The notes under the pieces: generated by a model
Databases searched by the model: none
What the model was told of the DNA's origin: nothing
What the model saw: the letters and a program-made list of their open reading frames with translations, nothing else
Shown here: piece after piece, positions 13,371 to 13,603 of the stretch
How positions within the stretch are numbered: position 1 is the first letter of the stretch
How the letters are laid out: each line of letters starts with the position of its first letter
From: an uncultured Ruminococcus sp.
GTDB lineage: Bacteria; Bacillota; Clostridia; Oscillospirales; Ruminococcaceae
Reading direction: 5' to 3'
Length of the DNA: 13,603 nucleotides
Assembly: GCA_937910385.1 (NCBI GenBank)
Contig: CALEPT010000165.1
Coordinates: 1 to 13,603, forward strand
Program-made: the position numbers and the translations under genes

Positions 13371-13387
13371 TCAAGTCAAAAATTAAA

Positions 13388-13425
13388 AGTCTCCAATCCG
13401 AAATTATCCATACGAATTGGAGACT
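13388..13425 (+). terminator. Hairpin after the AlbA_2 gene, probable terminator
   Basis: AGTCTCCAATCCG (13388-13400) pairs with CGAATTGGAGACT (13413-13425) over 12 of 13 positions with a 12-base loop. It lies 18 bases past the stop. The A-run on its left and AT-rich right flank suit a bidirectional terminator, although the plus side lacks a pure T-run. Confidence 0.6.
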
Positions 13426-13460
13426 AAAATATTATATCGGGCAGAAACACTCCGCTTTCA

Positions 13461-13482
13461 ACCACTTGTTTACCACTTATTT
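13461..13482 (+). repeat. Tandem 11-base repeat in non-coding DNA
   Basis: ACCACTTGTTT (13461-13471) is followed directly by ACCACTTATTT (13472-13482), 10 of 11 identical. The remaining non-coding sequence to 13603 also holds ACTAAAAAC twice, but I see no gene in it. Function unknown. Confidence 0.4.
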
Positions 13483-13603
13483 GTACTAAAAACCGCCTGA
13501 AATCGCTTGAAGTTACTATAAATGAAGTTTCAAAAATCCGCGTAAAATAGCCATTTTCGCTTTTTACTAAAAACTGCATTAAGTGCGTGGATTAATTCAA
13601 TTC

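Noticed and set aside
13388..13482. Possible CRISPR or repeat array near the right end
   Set aside because: There is only one hairpin and one pair of 11-base tandem repeats, with no regularly spaced units or spacers.
13430..13603. Short open minus-strand frame at the right edge (about 23 codons)
   Set aside because: It is too short, has no recognisable motif and continues off the window, so no gene can be claimed.

Overview
The window looks like a metagenome-assembled contig made of two unrelated pieces. Bases 1 to about 2472 read as a Bacteroidales-type bacterium: AT-rich, with starts preceded by A-rich tracts instead of Shine-Dalgarno sites. It carries an S46 peptidase tail, a uridine kinase, an expansin lipoprotein with an acid-rich segment after its lipid cysteine, and a TPR protein. 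From about 2475 onward the sequence reads as a Gram-positive Clostridia/Ruminococcaceae-type genome: strong GGAGG-type ribosome binding sites, consensus sigma-A promoters, zinc-ribbon proteins and Firmicutes lipoproteins. The change falls inside the TPR gene on one side and inside a minus-strand zinc-ribbon gene on the other, so an assembly chimera is the simplest reading.

Left block (1-2472, plus strand): S46 peptidase fragment, udk, bacterial expansin, truncated TPR protein. Transition block (2475-3390, minus strand): the first 25 codons of a zinc-ribbon protein, a perfect 12-bp hairpin, and a gene broken by a one-base frameshift. That broken gene meets the next plus-strand gene head to head, with no room for promoters and no ribosome binding sites.

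Central operon (3392-7681, plus strand): a membrane/zinc-ribbon protein, a TerY-like von Willebrand A protein, a PP2C phosphatase, a Ser/Thr protein kinase, a RanBP2-type zinc-finger membrane protein and a small hypothetical protein. This is a TerY-P-type phospho-signalling triad with zinc-ribbon partners. Two members end in similar acidic tails (ADDFDD and ADDLD).

Converging on it is a two-gene minus-strand operon (9866 to 7640) encoding two lipoproteins, one with a C-terminal NPCBM-like domain. Just upstream lies the main find: a tyrosine recombinase gene (9979-11061) flanked by 35-bp inverted repeats (9906-9940 and 11195-11229, 34/35 identical). Each repeat is built around a palindromic core like a recombinase crossover site. 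Inside the segment, next to the right repeat, is a perfect consensus promoter pointing outward. In the sequenced orientation it fires into a Rho-independent terminator that begins inside the right repeat. Inverting the segment would place it about 95 bases upstream of the lipoprotein operon. I read this as a self-contained phase-variation switch controlling a surface lipoprotein operon next to a phospho-signalling cluster.

Right block (11230-13603): an XRE-family repressor gene with three GGTA/TACC palindromes upstream and a terminator behind it, then a Schlafen/AlbA_2-type protein with its own promoter and terminator. I saw no tRNA, rRNA or CRISPR array.
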